Positions 28,115 to 37,682 of a DNA stretch of 64,000 nt are shown in pieces (position 1 is the stretch's first letter; every line of letters begins with the position of its first letter). A model generated the notes under the pieces. That model saw only the letters and a program-made list of their open reading frames with translations, ran no database searches and was not told the DNA's origin. The position numbers and the translations under genes were made by a program. Location of the stretch: assembly GCF_042654365.1 (NCBI RefSeq), contig NZ_JBHSGG010000031.1, positions 13,506 through 77,505 on the forward strand. The letters are read 5' to 3'. Source of the DNA: Coralloluteibacterium thermophilum (GTDB lineage Bacteria > Pseudomonadota > Gammaproteobacteria > Xanthomonadales > Xanthomonadaceae).

Positions 28115-28984
28115 ATGAGACCCATCGTCATCGCCATCGCGGCGCTCGTGGTCCTGCTGCTGCTGGGCTCGGTGTTCCGCGTCAACGAAGCGCAGACCGG
28201 CATGGTCATCCAGCTCGGCCGCGTGGTCCGCAGCGACCTGCCGCCCGGCCTGCACTTCAAGCTGCCGATCGTGCAGACCCCGGTCACCTTCGACCGCCGC
28301 ATCCTGACCCTGGAGTCGGCGCCGGAGCGTTACCTGACCAGCGAGAAGAAGGACGTCAACGTCGACTTCTTCGTGAAGTGGCGCATCGCCGAGGCACGGC
28401 GCTACTACACCTCGCTGGGCGGCCTGGAGACCAACGCCATCGCGCGCCTGGACCCGGTCGTGAAGCAGGCCATCCGCAACGAGATCAACCAGCGCACCCT
28501 GCAGGAAGTCGTGGGCGGCGAGCGCACCAACCTCTCGGCGCGCTTCGTCGAGGTCGCCAACCAGGCGGCCGCCGGCTTCGGCATCGAGGTGGTGGACGTG
28601 CGCATCAAGCGCATCGACCTGCCCGAGGACAGCGGCGTGCTGGAGTCCGTGTTCCGCCGCATGCGCGCCGAACGCCTGCGGGTGGCCAACGAGCTGCGCG
28701 CCGAGGGCGACGAGATCCGCCAGACCATCCAGTCCGAAGCGGACCGCCAGCGTGCGGTGATCCTCGCGGAGGCCGAGCGCGACGCCCAGCGCCTGCGCGG
28801 TGAAGGCGACGCCGGCGCGGCCGCGACCTACGCCCAGGCCTACGGGCAGGATGCGGAGTTCTACAGCTTCTACCGCAGCCTCGATGCTTACCGGAACGCC
28901 TTCGCGGACGGCCGTGCGACCCTGGTGCTCGACAAGGACTCCGAGCTGATGCGGTACTTCGACCAGGCCGGTCCGGCGCGCTGA
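28115..28984 (+). CDS. hflC: FtsH protease regulator HflC
   Basis: This 289-residue partner of HflK has an uncleaved N-terminal anchor at about residues 4-20. The SPFH start RVNEAQTGMVIQLGR, the block PGLHFKLPIVQ, and the conserved DVRIKRIDLPED follow. A coiled coil (MRAERLRVANELRAEGDE) leads to the FYSFYRSLDAYRNAF region near the C-terminus. It is coupled to hflK and followed after 4 nt by a DUF2065 gene. Confidence 0.95.
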   Translation: MRPIVIAIAALVVLLLLGSVFRVNEAQTGMVIQLGRVVRSDLPPGLHFKLPIVQTPVTFDRRILTLESAPERYLTSEKKDVNVDFFVKWRIAEARRYYTSLGGLETNAIARLDPVVKQAIRNEINQRTLQEVVGGERTNLSARFVEVANQAAAGFGIEVVDVRIKRIDLPEDSGVLESVFRRMRAERLRVANELRAEGDEIRQTIQSEADRQRAVILAEAERDAQRLRGEGDAGAAATYAQAYGQDAEFYSFYRSLDAYRNAFADGRATLVLDKDSELMRYFDQAGPAR

Positions 28985-28988
28985 CCGC

Positions 28989-29174
28989 ATGGGCGCCAAC
29001 CTCTGGGCGGCGCTCTGCCTCGTGCTGGTGCTGGAGGGCCTGATGCTGTTCGCGGTCCCCCGCACCTGGAAGCGGGCCGCGTTCAGCATGCTGCGCATGC
29101 CGGACCGGGCCCTGCGGGTCGCGGGGGCGCTGGCCATCGGCCTCGGCCTGGTGCTGCTCCAGGCGGTGCGCTGA
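28989..29174 (+). CDS. DUF2065 (YjeT-like) small membrane protein
   Basis: This 61-residue protein has two transmembrane helices (about 4-23 and 42-59) joined by a basic loop with PRTWKRAAFSMLRMPDRALRV split across it, the hallmark of DUF2065. The same gene (yjeT) stands between hflC and purA in E. coli. Function is unknown. A terminator follows directly. Confidence 0.88.
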   Translation: MGANLWAALCLVLVLEGLMLFAVPRTWKRAAFSMLRMPDRALRVAGALAIGLGLVLLQAVR

Positions 29175-29175
29175 G

Positions 29176-29218
29176 CCGCCGGCTGAACGGCCGCGGCTGC
29201 GCAGCCGGCGGTTTTCTT
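29176..29218 (+). terminator. rho-independent terminator of the hfl operon
   Basis: The 10-bp stem CCGCCGGCTG (29176-29185) / CAGCCGGCGG (29202-29211) is followed by TTTTCTT. It starts one base after the DUF2065 stop. Confidence 0.85.
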
Positions 29219-29219
29219 G

Positions 29220-29225
29220 GATAAT
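29220..29225 (+). promoter_or_regulatory. candidate -10 box for purA
   Basis: GATAAT lies directly after the hfl terminator and before a second hairpin, 126 nt upstream of the purA start. No clear -35 is seen. Confidence 0.35.
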
Positions 29226-29230
29226 TCGCA

Positions 29231-29256
29231 AAAGCCGGGACACCCCCGGCTTTTTC
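29231..29256 (+). terminator. second hairpin with T-run, possible purA leader attenuator
   Basis: AAAGCCGGG and CCCGGCTTT pair across a short ACACC-type loop, followed by further T residues. It may be a backup terminator. If the GATAAT at 29220 is the purA -10 box, it would lie inside the purA leader. Confidence 0.62.
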
Positions 29257-29351
29257 CTTGTCTGCGGGTGGGCGGCGCCGAAGCGCGCCCGCTCCGGCCA
29301 AGGGTCTCTCACCGGTGCCACCGAAGGCACTTCGCATCAAGGAGCAAGGCC

Positions 29352-30644
<1,293 letters not shown>

Positions 30645-30661
30645 CCGGCGAAGCCCCCGCC

Positions 30662-30693
30662 CGAAGGCCGCAGCGATGCGGCCTTCGTCGTTT
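30662..30693 (+). terminator. rho-independent terminator after purA
   Basis: A perfect 11-bp stem CGAAGGCCGCA / TGCGGCCTTCG has a GCGA (GNRA) tetraloop and is followed by TCGTTT. Confidence 0.85.
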
Positions 30694-30736
30694 GCGGCCC
30701 GGCGCCGCGCAGGCCGCCGCAGCCGCGAGGAACGCC

Positions 30737-32560
30737 ATGTCGTCCACGCCCGAACACCCGGTCCCGCCCCGTCTCGCCGCGCTCCGCGCCGCCATGCGCG
30801 CCGCCGGTGTCGCCGCCTGCCTGGTCCCGTCGTCGGACCCGCACCTGTCCGAGTACCTCCCGAAGCGCTGGCAGGCGCGCCGCTGGTTCTCGGGCTTCAG
30901 CGGCTCCGTCGGCACCCTGGTGGTCGGCCACGACTTCGCCGGCATGTGGACCGACAGCCGGTACTGGGAGCAGGCCGAAGCCGAGCTCGCCGGCAGCGGC
31001 GTGAGCATGATGAAGCTGCCCGACTCGCGCAGCCCGGTGTACATGGACTGGCTGGCCGCGAATCTGGGGGAGGGAGACGTGGTGGCCGTGGACGGCAGCG
31101 TGCTGGCGCTGTCGGTGGCCGAGCGCCTGCGTGCGCTGCTCGCGCCGCGCGGCATCCGCCTGCGCGAGGACCTGGACCTCCCCGGCGCGGCATGGCCGGA
31201 GCGGCCCGGACTGCCCGGCGCGCCCGTGGTCGAGCATGCGGCGCCGTGGGCGACCGAGCCGCGAGGCGCGCGGCTGGGGCGCCTGCGCGAGGCGATGCGC
31301 GGGCACGCGGCGCAGTGGCATCTGGTGTCGAGCCTCGACGACGTCGCCTGGCTGCTCAACCTCCGCGGCAGCGACGTCGCCTTCAATCCCGTCTTCCTCG
31401 CGCACCTGCTCGTGGGCGAGGCGGGCGCGCGCCTGTTCGTGGGCGCCGGCAAGCTGGCGCCGGCGTACATCGACGCGCTCGCCGCGGACGGGGTGACGGT
31501 GGCCGACTACGCCGCGCTCGGCGGCGCGCTGCGCACCCTGCCGGCGGGGGACGTCCTGCTGGTCGATCCCGACCGCGTGACCGCCGGCGTGCTCGCCGAC
31601 GTGCCGGACACGGTGCGGCAGGTGCGCGCGCCGAACCCCAGCGTGGCCTTCAAGGCCCGCAAGAGCGAGGCCGAGGCCGCGCACGTGCGCGAGGCCATGC
31701 GCCAGGACGGCGCTGCGCTGTGCGTGGCCTTCGCGGCCATCGAGGCGCGTCTCGCCGCCGGCGAGGCGCTCACGGAGCTCGACGTGGACGCCCTCCTGCT
31801 GGCCGCGCGGGCGGCGCGTCCCGGCTACGTCTCGCCCAGCTTCGCCACCATTGCGGGCTTCAACGGCAACGGCGCCATGCCGCACTACCGCGCGACCGCC
31901 GCGGCGCATGCGCGCATCGCAGGCGACGGCCTGCTGCTGGTGGACTCCGGCGCCCAATACCTGGGCGGCACCACCGACGTCACGCGCATGCTGCCGGTGG
32001 GGACGCCGAGCCCGGAGCAGAAGGCCGACTGCGCCCGCGTGCTGAAGGGGTTGATCGCGCTGTCGCGCGCGCGCTTCCCGGCCGGCATCGCCGCGCCCCT
32101 GCTCGACGCCATCGCCCGCGCGCCGCTGTGGGCGGACGGCATCGACTACGGCCATGGCACCGGGCACGGCGTCGGCTACTTCCTGGCCGTGCACGAGGCG
32201 CCGCAGGCGCTGTCGTGGCGGGCCGCGCCTTCGCCGCAGATGGCGATGCTGCCGGGCATGATCACCTCCATCGAGCCCGGCACCTACCGCCCGGGACGCT
32301 GGGGCGTGCGCATCGAGAACCTGGTCCTGAACCAGCCTGCGGACGTGCCCGGCGGGTCCGGCGACTTCCTGGAGTTCGAGACGCTCACCCTGTGCCCCAT
32401 CGACCTGCGCTGCATCGACCTCGACCGGCTGGATGCGGGCGAACGGGCCTGGCTGGACGCCTACCACGCTCGGGTGCGCGATGCCCTCGCCCCCCTGCTG
32501 GAGGGCGCGGCGCTGGCCTGGCTGGAGGCGCGCACGCAGCCGCTGGCCGCGGCGGGCTGA
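30737..32560 (+). CDS. Xaa-Pro aminopeptidase (M24B, three-domain APP1-like)
   Basis: This 607-residue cytoplasmic peptidase removes N-terminal residues preceding proline. It has two creatinase-like N-terminal domains (about 1-310) and a C-terminal pita-bread metallopeptidase domain. Dinuclear metal ligands are recognisable as the Asp pair in LLLVDSGAQYLGGTTDVTR, His in GHGTGHGVGYF, and Glu in SIEPGTY and IENLVL. The roughly 600-residue, three-domain form resembles eukaryotic-type aminopeptidase P rather than E. coli PepP (about 440). The ATG at 30737 follows GCGAGG. It is inserted between purA and rnr relative to E. coli. Confidence 0.9.
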   Translation: MSSTPEHPVPPRLAALRAAMRAAGVAACLVPSSDPHLSEYLPKRWQARRWFSGFSGSVGTLVVGHDFAGMWTDSRYWEQAEAELAGSGVSMMKLPDSRSPVYMDWLAANLGEGDVVAVDGSVLALSVAERLRALLAPRGIRLREDLDLPGAAWPERPGLPGAPVVEHAAPWATEPRGARLGRLREAMRGHAAQWHLVSSLDDVAWLLNLRGSDVAFNPVFLAHLLVGEAGARLFVGAGKLAPAYIDALAADGVTVADYAALGGALRTLPAGDVLLVDPDRVTAGVLADVPDTVRQVRAPNPSVAFKARKSEAEAAHVREAMRQDGAALCVAFAAIEARLAAGEALTELDVDALLLAARAARPGYVSPSFATIAGFNGNGAMPHYRATAAAHARIAGDGLLLVDSGAQYLGGTTDVTRMLPVGTPSPEQKADCARVLKGLIALSRARFPAGIAAPLLDAIARAPLWADGIDYGHGTGHGVGYFLAVHEAPQALSWRAAPSPQMAMLPGMITSIEPGTYRPGRWGVRIENLVLNQPADVPGGSGDFLEFETLTLCPIDLRCIDLDRLDAGERAWLDAYHARVRDALAPLLEGAALAWLEARTQPLAAAG

Positions 32561-32593
32561 ACCGTCGCGGCGGCGCCCCTCCCGCGTCGCTGC

Positions 32594-32599
32594 TACACT
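32594..32599 (+). promoter_or_regulatory. candidate -10 box for the mntP riboswitch transcript
   Basis: TACACT ends 7 nt before the ATCTTTGGGGAG start of the aptamer, so the transcript would begin at the riboswitch 5' edge near 32606. Confidence 0.5.
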
Positions 32600-32606
32600 A
32601 GGCGCC

Positions 32607-32785
32607 ATCTTTGGGGAGTAGCCTGCTTCCACCCCCGGAAGCGCCCGTATCAACACACTCGGCGCACGACGTGCACCGTGGTACGGGCAGCCAGTCCAGG
32701 TTGGCGAGACCATCGACATGCCGGTGCCAGCGGGTCGGGCGCACCGTCGTGTCGTGGCCGCATCCGCCCGACCCCGCTGGCCCGC
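32607..32785 (+). ncRNA. yybP-ykoY manganese riboswitch upstream of mntP
   Basis: Three conserved blocks of the yybP-ykoY aptamer appear in order: GGGGAGTAGCC at 32613-32623, TATCAACACACTCGGC at 32648-32663, and GGCGAGACC at 32703-32711. The class senses Mn(II) and commonly controls mntP or alx. The expression platform looks translational. A 16-bp hairpin (GCCAGCGGGTCGGGCG at 32726-32741 with its complement at 32765-32781, one bulged C) ends 4 nt before the mntP ATG and would block ribosome access. The aptamer identity is family knowledge plus visible sequence; the platform mechanism is inferred. Confidence 0.9.
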
Positions 32786-33352
32786 ATGAACGCCGTTTCG
32801 GTCGTGCTCCTCGCTCTCGCCATGTCCACCGACGCCTTCGCCGCGGCGATCGGCAAGGGCGCCGTGCTGCAGCGGCCGCGGTGGCGCGAGGCCCTGCGCA
32901 TCGGCCTCATCTTCGGCTGCATCGAGGCGGTGACGCCGGTGATCGGCTGGGCCATCGGCGCTGCCGCGGCCAGCTACATCACCGCCTTCGACCACTGGAT
33001 CGCGTTCGGCCTGCTGGGCGTGCTGGGCGCGCGCATGATCCACGCGGGACTGCGCGACGACGGCCTGGTCGAGCGCCCGGTGCGGCATGGATTCTGGGCG
33101 ATCGCCGCGACCGGCTTCGCCACCAGCATCGACGCCATGGCCGTGGGCGCCAGCCTCGCCTTCCTCGAAGTGCCCATCCTCCCGGTGGCGCTGACGGTGG
33201 GGGCGACAACGCTGCTGATGGTGACCCTGGGCATCATGCTCGGCCGCCTGGTCGGCGCGATGATCGGCCGCCGCGCGGAGGTGATCGGCGGGATCGTCCT
33301 CATCGGCATCGGCGCGTTCATCCTCTACGAGCACCTCAGCGGCGCGGCGTAG
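32786..33352 (+). CDS. mntP: manganese efflux pump MntP
   Basis: This 188-residue inner-membrane exporter protects against Mn(II) excess. Six hydrophobic segments are visible. The repeated acidic signatures are ALAMSTDAFAAAIGKG at residues 9-24 and TGFATSIDAMAVGASLAF in the second half, each containing the conserved membrane Asp. The start ATG at 32786 lies immediately after the riboswitch hairpin; no free Shine-Dalgarno is seen. Expression is expected to rise when the riboswitch binds Mn. Confidence 0.95.
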   Translation: MNAVSVVLLALAMSTDAFAAAIGKGAVLQRPRWREALRIGLIFGCIEAVTPVIGWAIGAAAASYITAFDHWIAFGLLGVLGARMIHAGLRDDGLVERPVRHGFWAIAATGFATSIDAMAVGASLAFLEVPILPVALTVGATTLLMVTLGIMLGRLVGAMIGRRAEVIGGIVLIGIGAFILYEHLSGAA

Positions 33353-33450
33353 GGCTGGCTCGAGGAGTGCGTGGAGAGGAGCGGGAAACGAGTGCGGGTG
33401 ATCGCGCTTCCTCTCGTTTCTCGCTTTTCCATCTCTCACCTCCCGCTGCC
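33353..33450. repeat. heptamer inverted element A3
   Basis: The left arm has GAGGAGT, GCGTGGA, GAGGAGC, GGGAAAC. The complementary right arm has CTCGTTT, CTCGCTT, CTCTCAC. The core at about 33393-33411 is the family A core in reverse orientation (complement reads GGAAGCGCGATCACCCGC). It starts just after the mntP stop. The following stretch to 33600 contains only the REP-like hairpin listed next and repeat-like GC-rich sequence. Confidence 0.76.
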
Positions 33451-33456
33451 CAGGCT

Positions 33457-33494
33457 CCTTCCCCCGCCTGCGGGGGAAGGCCGGGATGGGGGTG
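33457..33494. repeat. REP-like hairpin (type 1)
   Basis: CCTTCCCCCGC-CTG-CGGGGGAAGG forms a strong hairpin with a G-rich tail CCGGGATGGGGGTG. A diverged copy in the opposite orientation lies at about 46916-46951. Confidence 0.7.
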
Positions 33495-33603
33495 AGCGCG
33501 CGTAGCGCGCTGCCTGGGGAGCGGGTCGAGAGGAGCGGGACGCGGGCGCGGCCTGCCTCGCCTGCTCCTGAGGCCCGCTCCGCCTTCGCCTTGCGCAGGC
33601 AAC

Positions 33604-33629
33604 AAAAAACCCGCTCGGTGAGCGGGTTT
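33604..33629 (-). terminator. rho-independent terminator of tRNA-Leu
   Basis: Read on -, AAACCCGCT-CACCG-AGCGGGTTT is followed by TTTGTT. It lies about 40 nt downstream of the tRNA 3' end. Confidence 0.88.
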
Positions 33630-33670
33630 CTCGTTCTGCGCCGGGACCGTTGCCGATCCCGATGCGATGT

Positions 33671-33757
33671 TGGTGCCCAGGAGAGGACTCGAACCTCCAC
33701 GTTCTCGCGAACGCTAGCACCTGAAGCTAGTGCGTCTACCAATTCCGCCACCTGGGC
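33671..33757 (-). tRNA. tRNA-Leu (anticodon CAG)
   Basis: An 87-nt class II tRNA reads GCCCAGG at its 5' end and pairs with CCTGGGC before discriminator A and an encoded CCA. The D-loop AATTGGTAGACGC, anticodon loop TTCAGGT (anticodon CAG, reading CUG), a long variable arm and the TTCGAGTC T-loop are all in place. CUG is the expected dominant leucine codon in this GC-rich genome. It has its own promoter and terminator. Confidence 0.97.
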
Positions 33758-33785
33758 AGTGACTTCTCGCCGGAGCGAGCCGCGC

Positions 33786-33814
33786 AATTTACGCCTGGTG
33801 CGCGGGCCTGTCAA
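33786..33814 (-). promoter_or_regulatory. promoter of tRNA-Leu with GC-rich discriminator
   Basis: On -, TTGACA (33809-33814) is separated by exactly 17 bp from TAAATT (33786-33791). The bases after the -10 box are GCGCGG, the GC discriminator typical of stringently controlled stable-RNA promoters. The tRNA starts 28 nt downstream of the -10 box. Confidence 0.88.
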
Positions 33815-33880
33815 CGGACTTTTCGCGGATCCGTGCGCGGACGCCGCGACGCGCCCAACCGGCGCTCACGAAGCGACGTG

Positions 33881-33886
33881 TACCAT
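33881..33886 (+). promoter_or_regulatory. candidate leaderless -10 box for rnr (TACCAT)
   Basis: TACCAT ends 7 nt before the rnr ATG. No Shine-Dalgarno is visible. Transcription would start at the start codon. Confidence 0.42.
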
Positions 33887-33893
33887 CCTGCGC

Positions 33894-36341
33894 ATGACGA
33901 AACCCACCAGGCGCGGCGACAAGGGCCGCGCGAACAAACTGCCGGGCTGGCTGCCCGAGCCCCTCCAACCCGCACCCGCCGAGGGCGAGCGCCCGCGCAA
34001 GGGCAAGAAGGCCGACGGCGGCCCTGGCGCCAAGGCCGCACCCGCCAAGGCGGGAGGCCGGACCAAGAAGCCGCGCACCCTCGAGGCCACGGGCGCCGTG
34101 GGCGCGCCGCCGCGGCAGGAGCGCGCCGATCCGCATGCCGAGCGCGAGGCCGCCCGCTACGAGAACCCCATCGCCAGTCGCGAGGTCATCCTCGGCGTCC
34201 TCGGCGACGCCGACGGCCCGCTCACCGCCGAGCAGCTCGCGCACACCCTGGGCCTGACCGCGCCGGACCGCTTCGTCGCCCTCAGCCGCCGGCTGGGCGC
34301 GATGCTGCGCGACGGCCAGCTGATCGCCAACCGCCGCGGCGGCTACGCGGTGGCGCGGCGTCTCGACCTCGTCCCGGGCACGGTCATCGCCAACCCGGAG
34401 GGCTTCGGTTTCCTCCGCACCGACGCGGGCGGCGACGACCTGTTCCTGCCGCCGGCCGAGCTGCGCAAGGTCATGCATGGCGACCGCGTGCTGGCGAGCG
34501 TCACCGGCGTCGACCGCCGCGGGCGCCGCGAGGGCGCGATCGTGGAGGTGCTGGAGCGCCGCACGACGCGCCTGATCGGCCGCTACCAGGAGGAAGGCGG
34601 CATCGGCTTCGTGGCTCCCGACGACCGCCGCATGCTGCACAACGTGATGATCCCGCCGGACGCGCGCGGCGGCGCGCGCGCCGGCCAGCTCGTGGTCTGC
34701 GAGATCGTGCAGCCGCAGGCGGGCATGCGGCCCCCGTTCGGCCGCGTGCTCAGCGTGCTCGGCGACCGGCTGACGCCGTCGCTGGTGGTCACCACCGCCA
34801 TCCACGGCCACGAGCTGCCGCACGAGTTCCCGCCGGAGGTGCTGGCCGAGGCCGCGCGCGTACCGGTGGAGGTGCCCGCCGAGGACGCCGCCGGCCGCGT
34901 CGACCTGCGCGACGTACCGCTGGTCACCATCGACGGCGAGGACGCCAAGGACTTCGACGACGCGGTGTGGTGCGAACCCAACCGCCAGGGCTTCCGCCTG
35001 ATCGTCGCCATCGCCGACGTCTCGCACTACGTCAAGCCGGGCACGCCGCTCGACGACGAGGCGGTCAAGCGCGCGACGTCGGTGTACTTCCCCGGCTTCG
35101 TGGTCCCGATGCTGCCGGAGACGCTGTCCAACGGCATCTGCTCGCTGAAGCCGGACGTGGACCGCATGTGCTTCGTCTGCGACATGCAGATCGACCGCGA
35201 GGGCAATGTCCGCGGCTCGAAGTTCTACGAGGCGGTGATGCGCTCGCATGCGCGCCTCACCTACACGCAGGTGTGGAACGCGGTCGGCGACGGCGTGCTC
35301 GATGCCGACCGCGAGGACGCGCTCGGCCGCATCGGCGGCCTGCTGCCGCAGGTCCAGCGCCTGCACCAGCTCTACCACGTGCTCGCCAAGGCGCGGCAGA
35401 AGCGCGGCGCGATCGAGTTCGAGTCCTCCGAGACCCGCTTCGTGATCGGGCCGGCCGGCGAGGTCGTGCAGGCCGGCATGCTCCAGCGCAACGACGCCCA
35501 CAAGCTGATCGAGGAGTGCATGATCGCGGCGAACGTCGAGGCCGCGAAGCACCTGCTGGCGGCGCAGATCCCCGCGCCGTTCCGCATCCACGACCGCCCG
35601 CCGGAGCAGAAGTACGAGGACCTGCTCGAGTTCCTGCAGGAGTTCGGGCTCAAGATGCCGTCGTGGAACAAGGTGCAGCCGCGCGACTTCACTGCGCTGC
35701 TGAAGAAGGTGCGCGAGCGGCCGGACGCGGCCCTGATCGAATCGGTGCTGCTGCGCAGCCAGAGCCTGGCGGTGTACTCGGCGGAGAACGTCGGCCACTT
35801 CGGGCTCGCGCTCGAGGCCTATGCGCACTTCACCTCGCCGATCCGCCGCTATCCCGACCTGCTGGTGCACCGCGCGATCAAGTACGCCCTCGGCGGCGGC
35901 CGCCCGCCGGGCTACCTCTACAGCGACAACGACATGGTCGCGCTGGCGCTGCAGTGCTCGGAGCGCGAGCGTCGCGCCACCGAGGCCGAGCGCGAGGTCG
36001 ACGAGCGCTTCCGCGCGGCGTGGATGGAGCAGCACGTCGGCGGGCAGTTCGCCGGCACCATCAGCGGCGTGACCTCGTTCGGCCTGTTCGTCGAGCTCGA
36101 CGACTCCAAGGTCAACGGGCTGGTGCACGTCACCCAGTTGCCGCGCGACTACTACCACTTCGACCCGATCCGGAAGATGCTCTCCGGCGAGCGTCGGGGC
36201 ACCGCGTTCCGGCTGGGCGACCGCGTGCACATCCAGGTGCTGCGCGCGAGCGTGGAGGACCGCAAGATCGACTTCAGGCTGATCGAGGAGCGCGACGAAC
36301 CCGTCGCGAAGCAGGGGCGCAGGAAGAAGGACCGCGCATGA
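33894..36341 (+). CDS. rnr: ribonuclease R
   Basis: This 815-residue 3'-5' exoribonuclease degrades structured RNA and acts in rRNA quality control. A basic Lys/Arg/Pro-rich N-terminus (about 1-80) precedes a winged-helix domain (LTAEQLAHTLGL). Cold-shock domains and the RNB catalytic domain follow, the latter with the magnesium-binding Asp series in DGEDAKDFDDAVW (about residues 346-358). A C-terminal S1 domain (FAGTISGVTSFGLFVEL) ends in a basic tail. The ATG at 33894 is chosen because upstream sequence is tRNA promoter. The stop overlaps the rlmB ATG. Confidence 0.95.
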   Translation: MTKPTRRGDKGRANKLPGWLPEPLQPAPAEGERPRKGKKADGGPGAKAAPAKAGGRTKKPRTLEATGAVGAPPRQERADPHAEREAARYENPIASREVILGVLGDADGPLTAEQLAHTLGLTAPDRFVALSRRLGAMLRDGQLIANRRGGYAVARRLDLVPGTVIANPEGFGFLRTDAGGDDLFLPPAELRKVMHGDRVLASVTGVDRRGRREGAIVEVLERRTTRLIGRYQEEGGIGFVAPDDRRMLHNVMIPPDARGGARAGQLVVCEIVQPQAGMRPPFGRVLSVLGDRLTPSLVVTTAIHGHELPHEFPPEVLAEAARVPVEVPAEDAAGRVDLRDVPLVTIDGEDAKDFDDAVWCEPNRQGFRLIVAIADVSHYVKPGTPLDDEAVKRATSVYFPGFVVPMLPETLSNGICSLKPDVDRMCFVCDMQIDREGNVRGSKFYEAVMRSHARLTYTQVWNAVGDGVLDADREDALGRIGGLLPQVQRLHQLYHVLAKARQKRGAIEFESSETRFVIGPAGEVVQAGMLQRNDAHKLIEECMIAANVEAAKHLLAAQIPAPFRIHDRPPEQKYEDLLEFLQEFGLKMPSWNKVQPRDFTALLKKVRERPDAALIESVLLRSQSLAVYSAENVGHFGLALEAYAHFTSPIRRYPDLLVHRAIKYALGGGRPPGYLYSDNDMVALALQCSERERRATEAEREVDERFRAAWMEQHVGGQFAGTISGVTSFGLFVELDDSKVNGLVHVTQLPRDYYHFDPIRKMLSGERRGTAFRLGDRVHIQVLRASVEDRKIDFRLIEERDEPVAKQGRRKKDRA

Positions 36342-37084
36342 GCAGTGGGACCAGCTGGGTCGTCGGCATCAACGCCGTCGCCTCGGCCATCGAGAACGAC
36401 GCCGCGCACGTGCGCGAAGTGCTGGTCGAGGCCGGCGCCAGGAATCCGCGCGTGGCGGCGCTCGAACGGGAGGCGCAGGATCTCGGCATCGCCGTGCGCC
36501 GGGTGTCCGCGCAGGCGCTGGACGGCATCAGCGGCGGCGCGCGGCACCAGGGCGCCGCCGCGCGTTACGAGGCGGCGCGGACCTGGGACGAGCGCGAGCT
36601 GCCGGAGCTGGTCGAGGCGGCCGCGGGGCGGGCGCTGGTGCTGGTGCTGGACGGCGTGCAGGATCCGCACAACCTCGGCGCCTGCCTGCGCAGCGCGGCG
36701 GCGGCGGGCGTGACCGCCGTGGTGATCCCGAAGGACCGCTCGGCGCCGGTGAACGCCACCGTGCGCAAGACCGCGTCGGGCGCCGCGGACCGCATCCCCG
36801 TGGTCCGTGTCACCAATCTCGCGCGGACCCTGCGCACGCTCAAGGACGCCGGCGTCTGGGTCTACGGGCTGGCGGGCGAGGGCGATGCCTCGCTCTACGG
36901 CCTGGATCTCAAGGGCAACGTCGCGCTGGTGATGGGCGGCGAGGGCGAGGGCCTGCGCCGGCTCACCCGCGAACACTGCGACGGGCTGGTGCGCATCCCG
37001 ATGCCGGGCGAGATGGAGAGCCTCAACGTGTCGGTCGCCGCGGGCGTGGCCCTGTTCGAGGCGGTGCGGCAGCGGGCGGCCTGA
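36338..37084 (+). CDS. rlmB: 23S rRNA (guanosine(2251)-2'-O)-methyltransferase
   Basis: This 248-residue SPOUT-class enzyme methylates the P-loop G2251. A short N-terminal substrate-binding domain begins WVVGINAV and the knotted SpoU domain shows LDGVQDPHNLGACLRSAAAAG. Motif 2 is VMGGEGEGLRRL and motif 3 is IPMPGEMESLNVSVAAGVALFE. The start is coupled to rnr by ATGA. Length is normal. Confidence 0.95.
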   Translation: MSSGTSWVVGINAVASAIENDAAHVREVLVEAGARNPRVAALEREAQDLGIAVRRVSAQALDGISGGARHQGAAARYEAARTWDERELPELVEAAAGRALVLVLDGVQDPHNLGACLRSAAAAGVTAVVIPKDRSAPVNATVRKTASGAADRIPVVRVTNLARTLRTLKDAGVWVYGLAGEGDASLYGLDLKGNVALVMGGEGEGLRRLTREHCDGLVRIPMPGEMESLNVSVAAGVALFEAVRQRAA

Positions 37085-37142
37085 TCGCGGGCGGCACGCC
37101 GGCCGCGCAAGGGAACGAGAGCAGCGGACGGAGGAGTCGGAG

Positions 37143-37502
37143 ATGGCGGAACAACTGCAGTGGTTCGACTGGCTGGGGCTCGGCGGCGTCGCCGGCATCC
37201 TCGTGGCTCAGCTGCTGTTGCAGATCGGGGCCTGGCGCGGCGACCGGCTGAGCTTCCAGGCCATCAACCTGGTCGGTGCGCTCTGCACCCTGTTCAGCCT
37301 GGTCTACACGCTGAACCTCACCGCCTTCATCGCCCTTCCGCTCGCCTGGGCGGTGATCAGCGGCGTCGGCATCTACCTCAACCTCGGCCGCCGCCGCGTA
37401 CGCCCCGTGCCGGCCCCCACCGCGCGGGAGCCGGCACCGTCGTCCGTCGAGCCCACGCGGCGGGACGAGGTGAAGGGCGAGGGCGGGAGGCCGCCGTTTT
37501 GA
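37143..37502 (+). CDS. CBU_0592-like small membrane protein
   Basis: This 119-residue protein has three hydrophobic segments (about residues 10-29, 38-60 and 62-82). The central QAINLVGALCTLFSLVYTLN followed by a short hairpin is what I associate with the CBU_0592 family, which has no known function. The C-terminal about 35 residues are polar, Pro/Arg-rich and variable. Its end lies next to element B2, and the last residues may have been reshaped by it. Confidence 0.68.
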   Translation: MAEQLQWFDWLGLGGVAGILVAQLLLQIGAWRGDRLSFQAINLVGALCTLFSLVYTLNLTAFIALPLAWAVISGVGIYLNLGRRRVRPVPAPTAREPAPSSVEPTRRDEVKGEGGRPPF

Positions 37503-37677
37503 GGTGAAGCGGGCGCTGGATGAAGCGGGAAGGGTGAGGCGGGAATCGGGAATCGGGACCTGGGGGGCGGGAAAGGCGGGAACCGGGAACTGGCCTCGGA
37601 CGCTTCAGGTCCCGATTCCCAGTTCCCAATTCCCGCCTCTGGATTCCAGCTCCCGATTCCGTTCCCGTGCTCTCAGC
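37503..37677. repeat. heptamer inverted element B2
   Basis: The left arm includes GGGAATC, GGGAATC, GGGACCT, then GGGAAAG, GGGAACC, GGGAACT. The right arm mirrors it as AGGTCCC, GATTCCC, AGTTCCC, AATTCCC and further GATTCC-type units. The core is a short CCTCGGACGCTTC at about 37593-37605. It occupies the whole gap between the convergent CBU_0592-like and cysK genes. Confidence 0.82.
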
Positions 37678-37682
37678 CGCCC

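Noticed and set aside
33671..33757. tRNA-Leu as an integration site for a mobile island
   Set aside because: Flanks are mntP and rnr; no integrase, no duplicated tRNA 3' end and no foreign-looking genes are visible.
33486..33893. Longer N-terminus for RNase R
   Set aside because: The upstream frame runs through repeats, the tRNA, its terminator and its promoter; homology starts at 33894.
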